Shown: positions 1 to 9,494, counted from the first letter of the stretch. The stretch: DNA of 64,000 nucleotides from Mariniradius saccharolyticus AK6 (GCF_000330725.2 NZ_AMZY02000014.1:62001-126000); one strand, 5' to 3'. A program made the numbers and translations. The notes: generated by a model not told the origin, from the letters alone.

Positions 1-2341
1 CTTTAAAGCAACAGAAACCGCATTTAAGCTCCAAGAAATCCTTCGCACTAAGCACCTTCAATTAACAGATTTGACGAGGGAATGGGACCTGCTTGACCAA
101 AAGAGACCCGAAATCGAGGAGAAAAAACGGCTTTGGAAGGACTTTCTTCGGGCAAAGACCCACCTAAAGCCGATTTGGGAACAGCGGGAAGAAGCCAAGA
201 TCGACCTGGAAAAATACCGGGTAAGTGCCAAGAACTGTGCGGATTTCAAGGAATCCTATGCTACGGAGGTAGAAAAACTTGAATCTGAGGAAAAGGAATT
301 GAAGAAAAAGGCAGACGAAAGACCCCAACGGGAAGCCAAAATCCGGGACCTCAAAAAGGTCATCGAAATCCAACAGTTGTCCGCAGACTTAAAGAATGCG
401 GAAAAACAGGTAGAAACCCTCAATCCCCATATCGAATCCCTCAGAACCTCCCAAAAGGAAACAGAGAAATCCGTCAAGGAAAAGGAAACCGAGATCGAAA
501 GCATTCGGCTTCCAAGCACAGATGAAATCACAGAATTGAAAGCTGATGCAAAGGACTGGACCAACCTTGAGGCGCAGGAATCAAAGTTGGCAGAGGAACT
601 GCTTCAGCTGAATCTGACTTCCCAGCAACTGGAGGCGTCGATATCCTCCATCCAAAACCAGGTGCCGGCTTCATTTGCGAGTCTTTCCGACTGGATAGAA
701 CAACAAAAACTGGAGATCCAATCCCTGGAGGCAAGCCGGGAAATTCTTCTGAGCAAAACAGGCCTTGCGGCGCACGTCCATCTCCTCGTGGACGGGGAAG
801 CCTGTCCACTTTGCGGAGCGACGGAACATCCCAACCCGCTTACTTTTGGCGAGGAAAAAACCAAACTTGAAGAAATCGCAGCGAAAATCGAAGCTGCAAA
901 ATCCACCTTGGATGCTGCGTCCAATTTTTCGCAACAACTATCCGGACAAAAGATCAGACAGGAAAACCACCTGCAAAACCTCGCTGCGAAGGAAAAAGAC
1001 CTTGCGGATATCAAGCTTCAACTCCAAACCCTAATCGAGAAACTTCGCGGGAAACATATTCACTCCAAGGAATCTTTGACATCACTGATCAAAGACACTG
1101 ACTTCTCCTACACGCAGAAAGAAAATCTCACGCAAGAAGTAAGAAGGTTCAGAAAAGCACTTGAGGAGGGAAAAGCACTTTTGGAAAAAGAAGAGCTGCA
1201 ACTCCGCGCCGCGGAACAAGCACAACTGCGACTCCTCAGTACAATTTCCGCGAAAAAGGAGGAAATCAAGGATCCTGCTTTTGCCAAATCATTCATGACA
1301 AAAGGAACAGCCGAGATCGAAAACATGATCCTCAATGTTCAAAAAGATATCGACCTCACCAACCAACACTTGGAGGGAAAGCGAAAAGTCCTTCAGGAAA
1401 CACGTGCAAAGCAAGCAACAAACTTAGCAAACCTTGACACCTTCAATTCCCTCGTAGAAGCCACGGACAAAAAAATCCGAGACCTGCAAGTCCAGTTCGA
1501 AGCACTGAAAAAAGAACACGGATTCGAAGACGAAAAGGCTTTAGTGACTCTTTTCCAGCATTCCCTCGATGCGGAAAAGGTAGACTTGGAAATCCGCAAG
1601 TTCGAGGACAAAAGCATGTTGATTGCCAGCAAGATTCAAGAACTGAAGTCCGAAAAAGGTGTCTCCGAGTACGATGAGGCCCAATTCCTGAACCTACGTT
1701 CGCAGCTTGAAGACCACAAAGACCGACTGGATGCCATCCGGAAAGACATGACACTGCTCGAACAGGAAATCCAGTCCATGCGGTCCAAGATGCTGGAAAA
1801 AGAGAAAATCGAAGCAGAGTACGGGTTGCTCGACCAACGGGAAAACCATCTGAAAGAACTGGATAAGCTCTTCAAGGGAAGCGGTTTTGTCAAATATGTG
1901 AGCAGTATCTATCTCAAAGAACTCTGCCATACTGCCAACAAGCGCTTCATGAGCCTGACCAAAAACCGTCTCAGTCTGGAAATCGACGATTCCAATACAT
2001 TTTTTGTACGGGATTATCTGAATGGAGGGAAACTTCGCCTCCTCAAAACCCTCTCCGGCGGACAGACTTTTCAAGCTTCCCTTTGCCTCGCGTTGGCTTT
2101 GGCCGAAAAAGTGAAATCGCTCAACCAAGCTGACCAGTCTTTCTTCTTTTTGGATGAGGGATTTGGTTCACTGGACAAGGATTCACTGAGGGTGGTGTTT
2201 GAGACACTCAAATCACTCCGCCACGAAAACCGTATTGTTGGGATTATATCCCATGTCGAAGAACTGCAGCAGGAAGTCGGGGTGTATGCCAAAGTCCACC
2301 TGGATCCCGAATTGGGCAGTCAGGTGGGGTATTCGTTTTGA
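1..2341 (+). CDS. sbcC: SbcC-type exonuclease ATPase subunit (3' part)
   Basis: This is the C-terminal 779 residues of an SMC-like nuclease ATPase; the reading frame is open from base 2, so the N-terminal Walker A part lies outside the window. SbcC pairs with the SbcD nuclease to cut hairpins and protein-blocked DNA ends. Visible parts are a long Glu/Lys-rich coiled coil, a zinc-hook apex CPLCGATEHP near visible residue 267, a second coiled coil, the ABC signature LSGGQTFQASLCLALALAE near residue 685, and Walker B FFFLDEGFGSLD followed by the D-loop near residue 715. The CPLCG...HP form of the hook is typical of SbcC rather than of RecN or SMC. No sbcD is visible; it is probably just upstream. 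No in-frame damage is seen. Confidence 0.93.
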   Translation, partial: FKATETAFKLQEILRTKHLQLTDLTREWDLLDQKRPEIEEKKRLWKDFLRAKTHLKPIWEQREEAKIDLEKYRVSAKNCADFKESYATEVEKLESEEKELKKKADERPQREAKIRDLKKVIEIQQLSADLKNAEKQVETLNPHIESLRTSQKETEKSVKEKETEIESIRLPSTDEITELKADAKDWTNLEAQESKLAEELLQLNLTSQQLEASISSIQNQVPASFASLSDWIEQQKLEIQSLEASREILLSKTGLAAHVHLLVDGEACPLCGATEHPNPLTFGEEKTKLEEIAAKIEAAKSTLDAASNFSQQLSGQKIRQENHLQNLAAKEKDLADIKLQLQTLIEKLRGKHIHSKESLTSLIKDTDFSYTQKENLTQEVRRFRKALEEGKALLEKEELQLRAAEQAQLRLLSTISAKKEEIKDPAFAKSFMTKGTAEIENMILNVQKDIDLTNQHLEGKRKVLQETRAKQATNLANLDTFNSLVEATDKKIRDLQVQFEALKKEHGFEDEKALVTLFQHSLDAEKVDLEIRKFEDKSMLIASKIQELKSEKGVSEYDEAQFLNLRSQLEDHKDRLDAIRKDMTLLEQEIQSMRSKMLEKEKIEAEYGLLDQRENHLKELDKLFKGSGFVKYVSSIYLKELCHTANKRFMSLTKNRLSLEIDDSNTFFVRDYLNGGKLRLLKTLSGGQTFQASLCLALALAEKVKSLNQADQSFFFLDEGFGSLDKDSLRVVFETLKSLRHENRIVGIISHVEELQQEVGVYAKVHLDPELGSQVGYSF

Positions 2342-2377
2342 GAGGTGAGATAAGGAGGAAAAACAGAAATCAAAGTA

Positions 2378-2416
2378 TTGAGTAAATTTACTCAATGCGT
2401 TGAGTAAATTTTTTAA
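2378..2416. repeat. Three-half-site palindrome downstream of the ATPase gene
   Basis: A perfect 18-bp palindrome TTGAGTAAATTTACTCAA (2378-2395) is followed after four bases by a third half-site TTGAGTAAATTT starting at 2400. The same layout, in the same orientation and with the same 4-bp spacer, occurs at 3737-3773 in the promoter of the ATPase gene 2504-3697. The gene is thus bracketed by direct copies about 1.36 kb apart. The downstream copy is not next to any obvious promoter. Confidence 0.8.
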
Positions 2417-2429
2417 TTTGAAACAAATC

Positions 2430-2452
2430 GTTGTAAATCAATTATTTACAAC
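2430..2452. repeat. AT-rich palindrome with 9-bp arms
   Basis: GTTGTAAAT (2430-2438) and ATTTACAAC (2444-2452) form a perfect inverted repeat with a five-base centre. It lies between the TTGAGTAA array and the terminator of the ATPase gene. It lacks a U-run, so it is a poor terminator; its shape resembles the other AT-rich palindromes in this window. Function unknown. Confidence 0.55.
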
Positions 2453-2476
2453 AAGGTATTTGGGAGATCAAATAAA

Positions 2477-2503
2477 AAAAGACAGCCGAAATGACTGTCT
2501 TTT
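2477..2503 (-). terminator. Rho-independent terminator of the ATPase gene
   Basis: AAAAGACAG and CTGTCTTTT form a 9-bp stem directly after the stop codon of the minus-strand gene ending at 2504, followed on that strand by a run of T. Confidence 0.75.
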
Positions 2504-3697
2504 CTAGAATAAATCGATCGCATCTATTTCTAAAAACTCCTGCCAAGGGATGCCGTTTGCTCCGACGAGGAGAACCTTGTGTGGCTGGAATTTTTCCTTG
2601 AAAACCGATAGTCCCGAGGTATTCCCTCCATGTCCGGATTTCACTTCAATCCCTATGGCTTTGCCTTTGTATTCCAAAACAAAATCCACCTCATCATTCA
2701 CTTCCTTCCAATAGGATAGGGACAACCTCTTGTCCCTGAAAGTCTGATTGAGCAGGTGGGCCCCAACGGCTGATTCCACCCACCGTCCCCAAACGCTAGG
2801 TTGCTGTGAAAGCGTCTCTAAACTTTCTCCCGAAACTCCGGACATGATCGCTGTATTGTGGACCTGGAACTTTGGGCTGGAAGAACGCTTCCTGACCATA
2901 TTGGGACTGTATTTCTCCAATCCCCCCAGCAGGCCGGCATCGTTGAGTAGATTCAAATAGTTGGCCAGCGTAGTGGTGTTACCGGCGTCCGAAAGCTGCC
3001 CCATGATTTTGGTAAAACTCAAAATCTGTCCCGAATAGGAAGCGCCAAGTTCAAAAAGCCGCTTCATCAGGGCGGGCTTGTCCACCCTTGTGAGCATCAG
3101 TATATCCTTGGAAATGCTCGTTTCCAACAAAGAATCCCGGATATAGCTTTTCCACCGCTCTTCGTCCGATTTCAAAGTAATCGCACCCGGATAGCCTCCA
3201 AACCATACGAATTCCTCCGGGCTGAGGCCAAATGCCTCCCTCATTTCCCTAAGCGACCAATGCCCCAAGTAAGTCGCCTCAAACCTCCCGGCAAGGGATT
3301 CTGTCAGCCCTTGCTGCAGCATCAGTCGTGAAGATCCCAGCAGGACGAGACGAATATCCCGCCCATCTGCAGTATCCTTATCCCACTGGGCTTTGACCTG
3401 CTCGCTCCAGTTGTCGATCTTCTGTACTTCGTCGATCACCAACAAATAAGGCTTATCGGAATCCTGGGATTGTCGGATTCTGGCTACATCCCATTGTTGG
3501 GCAATCCAAGCTTGGTCACCTGCCGGTACCGCATCGGCAGCCACAAGCTGTGAAGGGTAATCCAATCCGGCCATGACTTGCCTGACCAAAGTAGTTTTGC
3601 CGATTTGCCTTGGTCCATACAGCACTTGGATAAACCGCCTCGGTTCATCCTTCAACCTCCCCAGAAGTATGCTTTTATCAGCGCGATAATAGGACAT
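2504..3697 (-). CDS. AAA ATPase with DUF4143 C-terminus
   Basis: This 397-residue protein belongs to the AAA_14/DUF4143 family, which is abundant in Bacteroidota and archaea and has no settled function. Walker A is GPRQIGKT (residues 28-35) and Walker B is LLVIDE (85-90), followed by LLGSSRLML as a sensor-like strand. The C-terminal half carries EVDFVLEY and IGIEVKSG, the PD-(D/E)XK-like pair of acidic residues and lysine seen in DUF4143, so a nuclease-like fold is likely. It is transcribed alone. Its promoter contains a palindromic array, which suggests tight, perhaps autogenous, control. Another member of the broader family with a different array is encoded at 12908-14104. The ATPase assignment is firm; the cellular role is not known. 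Confidence 0.9.
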   Translation of the reverse strand: MSYYRADKSILLGRLKDEPRRFIQVLYGPRQIGKTTLVRQVMAGLDYPSQLVAADAVPAGDQAWIAQQWDVARIRQSQDSDKPYLLVIDEVQKIDNWSEQVKAQWDKDTADGRDIRLVLLGSSRLMLQQGLTESLAGRFEATYLGHWSLREMREAFGLSPEEFVWFGGYPGAITLKSDEERWKSYIRDSLLETSISKDILMLTRVDKPALMKRLFELGASYSGQILSFTKIMGQLSDAGNTTTLANYLNLLNDAGLLGGLEKYSPNMVRKRSSSPKFQVHNTAIMSGVSGESLETLSQQPSVWGRWVESAVGAHLLNQTFRDKRLSLSYWKEVNDEVDFVLEYKGKAIGIEVKSGHGGNTSGLSVFKEKFQPHKVLLVGANGIPWQEFLEIDAIDLF

Positions 3698-3719
3698 TGT
3701 ATTGATTTTTAATGCATTA

Positions 3720-3773
3720 CAAATTTACACGATTTATTGAGTAATTTTACTCAATATATTGAGTAATTTTTCT
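3720..3773 (-). promoter_or_regulatory. Promoter with embedded three-half-site operator
   Basis: On the minus strand a perfect -7 element TAAATTTG (3727-3720) lies 22 bases upstream of the ATG at 3697. The near-perfect palindrome TTGAGTAATTTTACTCAA (3737-3754) ends nine bases upstream of it and overlaps the expected -33 region. After TATA comes a third half-site TTGAGTAATTTTT (3759 on). A protein bound here would block polymerase, so I infer an operator. Confidence 0.65.
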
Positions 3774-3993
3774 AATAACCGATTAAATACCTGTTTTTCA
3801 ATATTTTAAACAGATTGTTTGAAAGAATACAAGGCGAGAAAACATTAGAACCTGAATTGAGCAGATAATCCCCATGTGAAAACTCCATCCTGTATTGGCG
3901 CCTTTCATGGATGTTAATAAAAGCATAATCAAGCAATTTGCCCGAGCAGCCTTGGCTTGGTGTATCTTGGACTTTATTGAAAAGATCACAGAC

Positions 3994-5562
3994 ATGAGAA
4001 AAAGCATTTTTCTTTCCATGCTGTTGCTTTCTGCCTCCTTGGCTTGGGCGCAGCAAAAGATCAGCGGAACCATCTATGAAGACAGCAATGCCAACGGCAA
4101 AAAGGAACGGCGCGAAAAGGGAATACCGGCGGTTGCCATTTCCAATGGTATAGACGTCGTGTTGACAGACAAGGATGGGCGCTATGAACTCCCCATTGCA
4201 GAAGATCAGACGGTTTTCGTCATCAAACCATCGAGCCATGACCTGCCAAAGGATGCCAATAACATTCCCAAGTTCTACTACATCTACAAGCCCAATGGCT
4301 CCCCTGCCAACATGACTTATCCTGGCGTCAGGCCGACGGGACCATTGCCAAAGGCTTTGGATTTTGGGCTGTTGCCGGGGAAAAACGAGAAAGAATTCAC
4401 GGGTTTGATATTCGGAGACCCGCAAACCTACACCTTGGATGAAATGGAATATTTCAAAAAAGGTATCGTTGCCCATGCCAAGCAATCCCAAGGCATCACC
4501 TTCGGCGCATCCTTGGGGGATTTGGTGGGCGACAGACCGGATTTCTTCCCACTGTATGCACAGGCAATCGGGCAGGTCGGACCAGTATGGTACCAGCTTA
4601 TGGGCAACCACGACATGAACTTTGACGCAAAAGAGGATGCCTTCAGCGACGAATCATTTACCGCCAATTTTGGCCCTGCGACATATGCCTTCAATTATGG
4701 AGATGTCCATTTCGTCGTTTTGGAAGACATCCTTTATCCGGATCCTCGGGACGGGCAAGGGTATTGGGGTGGCTTGCGGTCTGACCAGTTGCAGTTTTTG
4801 GAAAATGACCTCAAACTCGTTCCAAAAGACAAATTGGTGGTATTGCTGATGCACATTCCGCTGTTTGAAGAAAACGGGGATAGTTTTAGGGATGCCGATA
4901 GGGAGAAAATCTTGTCCCTGCTCTCTCCCTTCGCCAACACGCTGTCGATGTCAGCCCATACCCATTACATGAAGCAAACCTTTTTTGGCAAAAAAGATGG
5001 CTTCGAAGGTGCAAAACCCCACCACCACTTCAATATTGGCACACCCTCTGGGGACTGGTACAGCGGCAAAATCCAAGCCGACGGGACACCGGAATCCACC
5101 ATGCGCGATGGTTCGCCCAAAGGCTATGTCTACCTGGACATCAAAGGCACCGAATACCAAGCCCGGTACCAAGCGGCCGGAAAGCCCGCATCCTATCAGA
5201 TGGAAATCTTTGCTCCCAAAGTCCTGGCCAAAGGCGTGCGGACCAATGCGAGCATCATCGTGAATTTCTTCACGGGCGCGCCGAGCGACAAGGTCCGCTA
5301 CCGCATCAACAATGGCGAATGGAAAGCCATGACCCACATGGAGAGCTATGACCCAACATTCATGCTTAAGGTTTTTGAATGGGATACGACGGAGACCGTC
5401 ATGCCCGGGCGCAGGCCTTCCAATCCCGCGATGACCGACCACCTTTGGCGGGCGCCGATTTCTTCCGACTTCCCTGTCGGGGAACACACGATTGAGGTCG
5501 AGGCAACCGATATGTTTGGACAGGTACATCGCGCAAGCAAGAAGTTCCGGGTGGCGCAATGA
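3994..5562 (+). CDS. Secreted calcineurin-like metallophosphoesterase
   Basis: The ATG at 3994 begins a clear signal peptide (MRKSIFLSMLLLSASLAWAQ); the frame is open further upstream but has no credible start there. The 522-residue product has the three-part layout common in Bacteroidota: an N-terminal carbohydrate-binding-like MetallophosN domain (about 22-110, with DSNANGKKE and TDKDGRYELP), a catalytic Metallophos domain (about 130-370) and a MetallophosC domain. Catalytic metal motifs are visible in order: GDPQ, GDLVGD, GNHDMN, HIPLF and SAHTHYM. It is expected to hydrolyse phosphoesters outside the cytoplasm; the substrate is unknown. It is a single-gene unit with its own terminator. 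Confidence 0.88.
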   Translation: MRKSIFLSMLLLSASLAWAQQKISGTIYEDSNANGKKERREKGIPAVAISNGIDVVLTDKDGRYELPIAEDQTVFVIKPSSHDLPKDANNIPKFYYIYKPNGSPANMTYPGVRPTGPLPKALDFGLLPGKNEKEFTGLIFGDPQTYTLDEMEYFKKGIVAHAKQSQGITFGASLGDLVGDRPDFFPLYAQAIGQVGPVWYQLMGNHDMNFDAKEDAFSDESFTANFGPATYAFNYGDVHFVVLEDILYPDPRDGQGYWGGLRSDQLQFLENDLKLVPKDKLVVLLMHIPLFEENGDSFRDADREKILSLLSPFANTLSMSAHTHYMKQTFFGKKDGFEGAKPHHHFNIGTPSGDWYSGKIQADGTPESTMRDGSPKGYVYLDIKGTEYQARYQAAGKPASYQMEIFAPKVLAKGVRTNASIIVNFFTGAPSDKVRYRINNGEWKAMTHMESYDPTFMLKVFEWDTTETVMPGRRPSNPAMTDHLWRAPISSDFPVGEHTIEVEATDMFGQVHRASKKFRVAQ

Positions 5563-5583
5563 TCTAAGTGAATAAAAAAAAAG

Positions 5584-5616
5584 AATCCCGATCCTTTGCA
5601 GGGTTGGGGTTTTTTA
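5584..5616 (+). terminator. Terminator of the phosphoesterase gene
   Basis: AATCCCGATCC pairs with GGGTTGGGGTT around a TTTGCA loop, allowing G-T pairs, and is followed by T residues. Confidence 0.65.
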
Positions 5617-5778
5617 CGTAAAACTAGAATTGATTTAGAATGATGATTCCAATCCTGATTCTAACCCAAATCGAAATTTTTCGTGAATTTTGTCGATTGT
5701 GATCGATAGATTATACGATTTTTTTCGATCAGTATTCCCTCATTCAGCGCCTGATCCTTTTGATCTGAACCAAAAAGT

Positions 5779-6243
5779 TCAGTCTGTTTTTCCGTTGAGT
5801 TCGTCTAATCTGTCCCAAATGCCGTCGTCGAACATATAGAAAACCTCACCGTCTTCCTTGAACCACTCAATGCCGGGGAGATCAAAGAACTTATAAGTGT
5901 AAGCCTCGTTCCAATCAACATTCTGCGACAGCATCCATTTTCTGATGATGGACACGATCAGGTCGGGATCATCCTCCCAATAAGCCACCGCATAGTACTT
6001 GTCCTTCTTAAACACCTTTTCACCCCCAAACCGCATTACCTCAAAAAGCCTAATCCTTCGATTCGCATAGAGGTATTTGAAGGCAGCCAGAAATTCTTCT
6101 ATGACTAACGTTGGATTACTCGTTTCCAGCTTGCTAATTACACCACCGTAAATCCAATGAATTTCGCCCCCAATACAAGACCTATAAATTTCGACGTAAT
6201 CTTCTTCCTTTAGTCCCATGTCAAAAAACAATCTTAACTTCAC
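5779..6243 (-). CDS. Hypothetical protein
   Basis: A 154-residue acidic protein rich in Trp, Tyr and Phe, without signal peptide or membrane segment. I do not recognise the family. Its start codon is ATG at 6243, and the stop is 26 bases upstream (plus-strand sense) of the end of the peptidase gene; it therefore follows that gene on the minus strand. The 215 bases between it and the phosphoesterase terminator are AT-rich and contain no other gene I can support. Confidence 0.6.
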   Translation of the reverse strand: MKLRLFFDMGLKEEDYVEIYRSCIGGEIHWIYGGVISKLETSNPTLVIEEFLAAFKYLYANRRIRLFEVMRFGGEKVFKKDKYYAVAYWEDDPDLIVSIIRKWMLSQNVDWNEAYTYKFFDLPGIEWFKEDGEVFYMFDDGIWDRLDELNGKTD

Positions 6244-6269
6244 CTATATAGGGGCTGAGAACACCTTTT

Positions 6270-7670
6270 CTACCTCCCCACCTTCAACTTCTGCAGTATT
6301 CCCTCTTCCTTCATGATTTTTTCCAATTCCTCGATCGTTTTGGGTACGAAGGCGCTGAGGTTTTCATACCCTTTTTCGGTAATGAGAATGTTGTCCTCGA
6401 TGCGGATGCCGATTCCCCACCACTTGGGATCGACGGGACTGCCTTCGGGAATATAGATGCCAGGCTCAACTGTCAAAACCATACCCGGCTTCAAAGTCCC
6501 ATATCCTCCCCTGTCGTGTACATCCAAGCCAAGGTGGTGGCCGATACCATGAGGGAAGTACGGATGCCGCTCACCCGCTTTGATCAATCCTAGCTTCGCA
6601 AGTCCCTCGTCGATTACCTTTTGGGCGGCAGCACCGACTGCCCGGTATTCGGCACCGGGTTTGCAGGCTGCGATACCCGCTTCCAAAGCCTGCAGGACTA
6701 TTTCATAGATTGCCCTTTCCTCTGGCGAAAAGACTCCTTTTACAGGGACCGTCCGCGTGATATCCCCCGAGTACCCTCGGTACTCGGCACCGACGTCCAT
6801 CAGCATCACGCCTTTTTGGACGTTGGTGACGGAATTGTCCACGTAGTGTAGGATCGTGGAATTATTGCCCGAGCCGACAATCGTCCCGTAACCGATATAC
6901 TCTGCGTCCATCGCTTTGTGGACGAATTCATGCACGCCTTGAATCGCCCGTTCGGACACCCCGGGCTGGATCGAGCGAAAGGATTCCATATGTGCCAACC
7001 CTGAGATTTCGATGGCTTTTCGCAGCAGGACGATTTCTTCACTGGTCTTGATGGCACGGAGTTGGTCCATCATGCCGTTGAGCGCGATATCTGCGGGACG
7101 GGCCGGGGTTTTGTTGATTTCCTTGAGTCTGGCGACCATCGACTTGAGCGGCACATTGTAGCTATTGGTTTCGATATCACCGATGTTGAAAGTCAAAATC
7201 TGCGAAACCGAGCCAAAATCGACGGCTGGATTTTTCAAGAAATCCGCGTAGACAAATACATTTTCGAAACCCAATTTCTGCTTTGCCCCATCGACGCCCA
7301 ATCTGACGCCATTCCATTGCTCCTTGGCTGGATCTCTGGGCTGGACATACAGGATTTCATTAATCGCCTTACCATTCACGGTCTGTGGATTTTTGAAAAG
7401 GACCAAAGCAGCATTTGGCTCGCGAAAGCCTGTGAGGTAATAAAAGTCGGAATTTGGTCGGTAGTTAAATTCTGTATCGTTGGAGCGCATTTTGACCGGA
7501 TTGGTGAAAATGACAACTGCTGAGTTGTCCGGCATCAGGGCGCGCAAGGCTTCCCTGCGACCTTTGTGAAAAGCGGGACTCAAGCCATCCTCAAAAAAAG
7601 ACTGGGCAAAAGAAGACAGGTTGGCTGCCAGCAAACTCAAAAACAAGAGGGAAAAGAATCGTTTTTTCAT
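6270..7670 (-). CDS. pepP: Xaa-Pro aminopeptidase (M24 family), exported
   Basis: An aminopeptidase P-type enzyme that removes N-terminal residues preceding proline. The ATG at 7670 was chosen because it starts a signal peptide (MKKRFFSLLFLSLLAANLSSFAQ); an upstream in-frame extension lacks one. The 466-residue protein has an AMP_N domain (about 28-165), with YYLTGFREPNAAL, then the pita-bread catalytic domain. Metal ligands are seen in DVGAEYRGYSGDITR (two Asp), HGIGHHLGLDVHD (His), VEPGIYIPEG (Glu) and IRIEDNILIT (Glu). Export makes a role in periplasmic peptide breakdown likely. It may be cotranscribed with the hypothetical gene after it. Confidence 0.92.
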   Translation of the reverse strand: MKKRFFSLLFLSLLAANLSSFAQSFFEDGLSPAFHKGRREALRALMPDNSAVVIFTNPVKMRSNDTEFNYRPNSDFYYLTGFREPNAALVLFKNPQTVNGKAINEILYVQPRDPAKEQWNGVRLGVDGAKQKLGFENVFVYADFLKNPAVDFGSVSQILTFNIGDIETNSYNVPLKSMVARLKEINKTPARPADIALNGMMDQLRAIKTSEEIVLLRKAIEISGLAHMESFRSIQPGVSERAIQGVHEFVHKAMDAEYIGYGTIVGSGNNSTILHYVDNSVTNVQKGVMLMDVGAEYRGYSGDITRTVPVKGVFSPEERAIYEIVLQALEAGIAACKPGAEYRAVGAAAQKVIDEGLAKLGLIKAGERHPYFPHGIGHHLGLDVHDRGGYGTLKPGMVLTVEPGIYIPEGSPVDPKWWGIGIRIEDNILITEKGYENLSAFVPKTIEELEKIMKEEGILQKLKVGR

Positions 7671-7798
7671 GTTCCTACATACAAGGTTTAGTTTTGAAAT
7701 ATACGAAGCTTTTTCATTTGGCGTCGGTTTTTGGTGTGATTTTAGGGTTAGCCATTTAAGCAATTGACCAGCGGAAAAGTACCACCAAAAGGATTACC

Positions 7799-7806
7799 TA
7801 TATTTG
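7799..7806 (+). promoter_or_regulatory. -7 promoter element of pafA-like gene
   Basis: TATATTTG matches the Bacteroidota TAnnTTTG box exactly and lies 22 bases upstream of the ATG at 7829. No clear -33 TTG was found at the best spacing. Confidence 0.55.
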
Positions 7807-7828
7807 CGTCAAAATCTTACCCCAGAAA

Positions 7829-9472
7829 ATGAAAAAAATCTCGGCCCTGCTTCTACTTCTGATCTTGTTTCAGGTTTCATTTGCGCAGCAAAGGAAAAGC
7901 CCGGCGCCATCAACCAAGCCTAAGTTGGTGGTAGGTATTGTCGTGGACCAAATGCGTCAAGAATATTTCTACAAGTTCCAGGAACGCTATACAGAGGGCG
8001 GATTCAAAAGGCTGATGCGGGAAGGTTTTATGATGACAAATGGCCATTACAATTACATCCCGACTTACACTGGCCCAGGGCACGCTTCTGTTTACACGGG
8101 AACGACCCCGGCGACCCATGGCATTATCGCCAACGATTGGTATGTCAGGAAGCTTGGCAGAACGATCTACTGCGCAGAGGACTCGACCGTAGCAGCGGTC
8201 GGCGGAAGTGCGGAAAGTGGAAAAATTTCCCCGAGGAACATGCTCTCGACAACGATCTCCGATGAACTGAGACTAGCCACCAACAAACAATCCAAGGTGG
8301 TCGGTATCGCCATCAAGGACCGGGGAGCCTCCCTTCCTGCAGGCCACACCGGAGATGCCTATTGGTTTGATAACCAGACGGGTAATTTCATGACTTCGAC
8401 ATACTACTACTCGGAATTACCTGATTGGGTGCAAAAATTTAATGATCGAAAATTGGCTGCACAATACCTTTCGAAGCCATGGACTACGCTTTTTCCCATC
8501 GAAACCTACACCAAGAGCATTGCGGATGACAATGCATTCGAAGGACCATTTATTGGGATGGAAAAAACGGTTTTTCCCTATGACTTGCCAAAGTTGATGG
8601 AAAACAATGGCGGATTCGGCTTGATCGGAACCACGCCATTCGGCAATACGCTGACCTTGGATATGGCCTATGCCGCGATCAAAGGGGAAAAACTGGGGCA
8701 AAGGGGAGTGACGGATTTATTGGCGATCAGTTTTTCTTCGCCGGACTATATCGGACATCGTTTTGGTCCTACCTCGGTCGAATTGGAAGACAATTACCTT
8801 CGGCTTGACAGGGATCTTGAGCAGTTTTTCAATTATTTGGACAAGGAATACGGGAAAGGGGAATACCTTGTCTTTCTCACCGCCGATCACGCCGTGGCGG
8901 ATATAGTCGAATTCATGAGGAGTGAAAACATTCCTGCGGGTATTTTCAACACCCGATTTATTCTGACCCAGATGAACGGATACTGCAGCATGCAATATGG
9001 CGAGGGAAATTGGATACTGAACTTTTCCAATGAGCAGGTATTCATCAACCATAAGTTGGCAGAGGAGAGAAAAGTCCCGGTGGAAACCATCCAAAGAGAC
9101 CTTGCGGATTTTCTGTTAAGGTTTGATGGCATCAAAGAAGTCTACACCGCAACGGACATGAAGCGGCAAGAATATTCGAGGGGGAAAGCAGAATTGCTGC
9201 AAATGGGATTCAGCCACAAGGCGTCTGGGGATTTGCTTCTTATTCTTGAACCAGCATGGCTTACGGGATTTCCTCGAGGAACTACCCATGGTACGGGATA
9301 CAGTTACGATACCCATGTTCCGATCGTGTTGATGGGTTGGAAAATCCCAACGGGACAGAGTTCCCGGTATGCTACCATCACCGACATCGCCCCTACCCTT
9401 TCGATGTTGCTGCAAATCAGGCTTCCCAACGGTGCAACCGGACAGCCAATCGGAGAGATTTTGGGACATTAG
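7829..9472 (+). CDS. pafA: PafA-type alkaline phosphatase
   Basis: A 547-residue exported phosphomonoesterase of the alkaline phosphatase superfamily. A signal peptide covers about residues 1-19. Residues matching the known PafA active site are visible at nearly the same positions: metal ligand D40, nucleophile T81 in PTYTGPGHAS, N102 in IIANDW, and K163/R165 in AIKDRGA (T79, N100, K162, R164 in the Elizabethkingia enzyme, from memory). Later metal ligands lie in SSPDYIGHRFGP and TADHAVAD. PafA releases phosphate from organic phosphomonoesters even at high phosphate. It is monocistronic, facing hmgA across a shared terminator. Confidence 0.93.
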   Translation: MKKISALLLLLILFQVSFAQQRKSPAPSTKPKLVVGIVVDQMRQEYFYKFQERYTEGGFKRLMREGFMMTNGHYNYIPTYTGPGHASVYTGTTPATHGIIANDWYVRKLGRTIYCAEDSTVAAVGGSAESGKISPRNMLSTTISDELRLATNKQSKVVGIAIKDRGASLPAGHTGDAYWFDNQTGNFMTSTYYYSELPDWVQKFNDRKLAAQYLSKPWTTLFPIETYTKSIADDNAFEGPFIGMEKTVFPYDLPKLMENNGGFGLIGTTPFGNTLTLDMAYAAIKGEKLGQRGVTDLLAISFSSPDYIGHRFGPTSVELEDNYLRLDRDLEQFFNYLDKEYGKGEYLVFLTADHAVADIVEFMRSENIPAGIFNTRFILTQMNGYCSMQYGEGNWILNFSNEQVFINHKLAEERKVPVETIQRDLADFLLRFDGIKEVYTATDMKRQEYSRGKAELLQMGFSHKASGDLLLILEPAWLTGFPRGTTHGTGYSYDTHVPIVLMGWKIPTGQSSRYATITDIAPTLSMLLQIRLPNGATGQPIGEILGH

Positions 9473-9494
9473 ATCAATCTCTATAAAAAGTAAG

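Noticed and set aside
3772-4611. 279-codon frame antisense to the phosphoesterase gene
   Set aside because: It lies wholly opposite a gene with signal peptide and catalytic motifs, and its composition has no family pattern.
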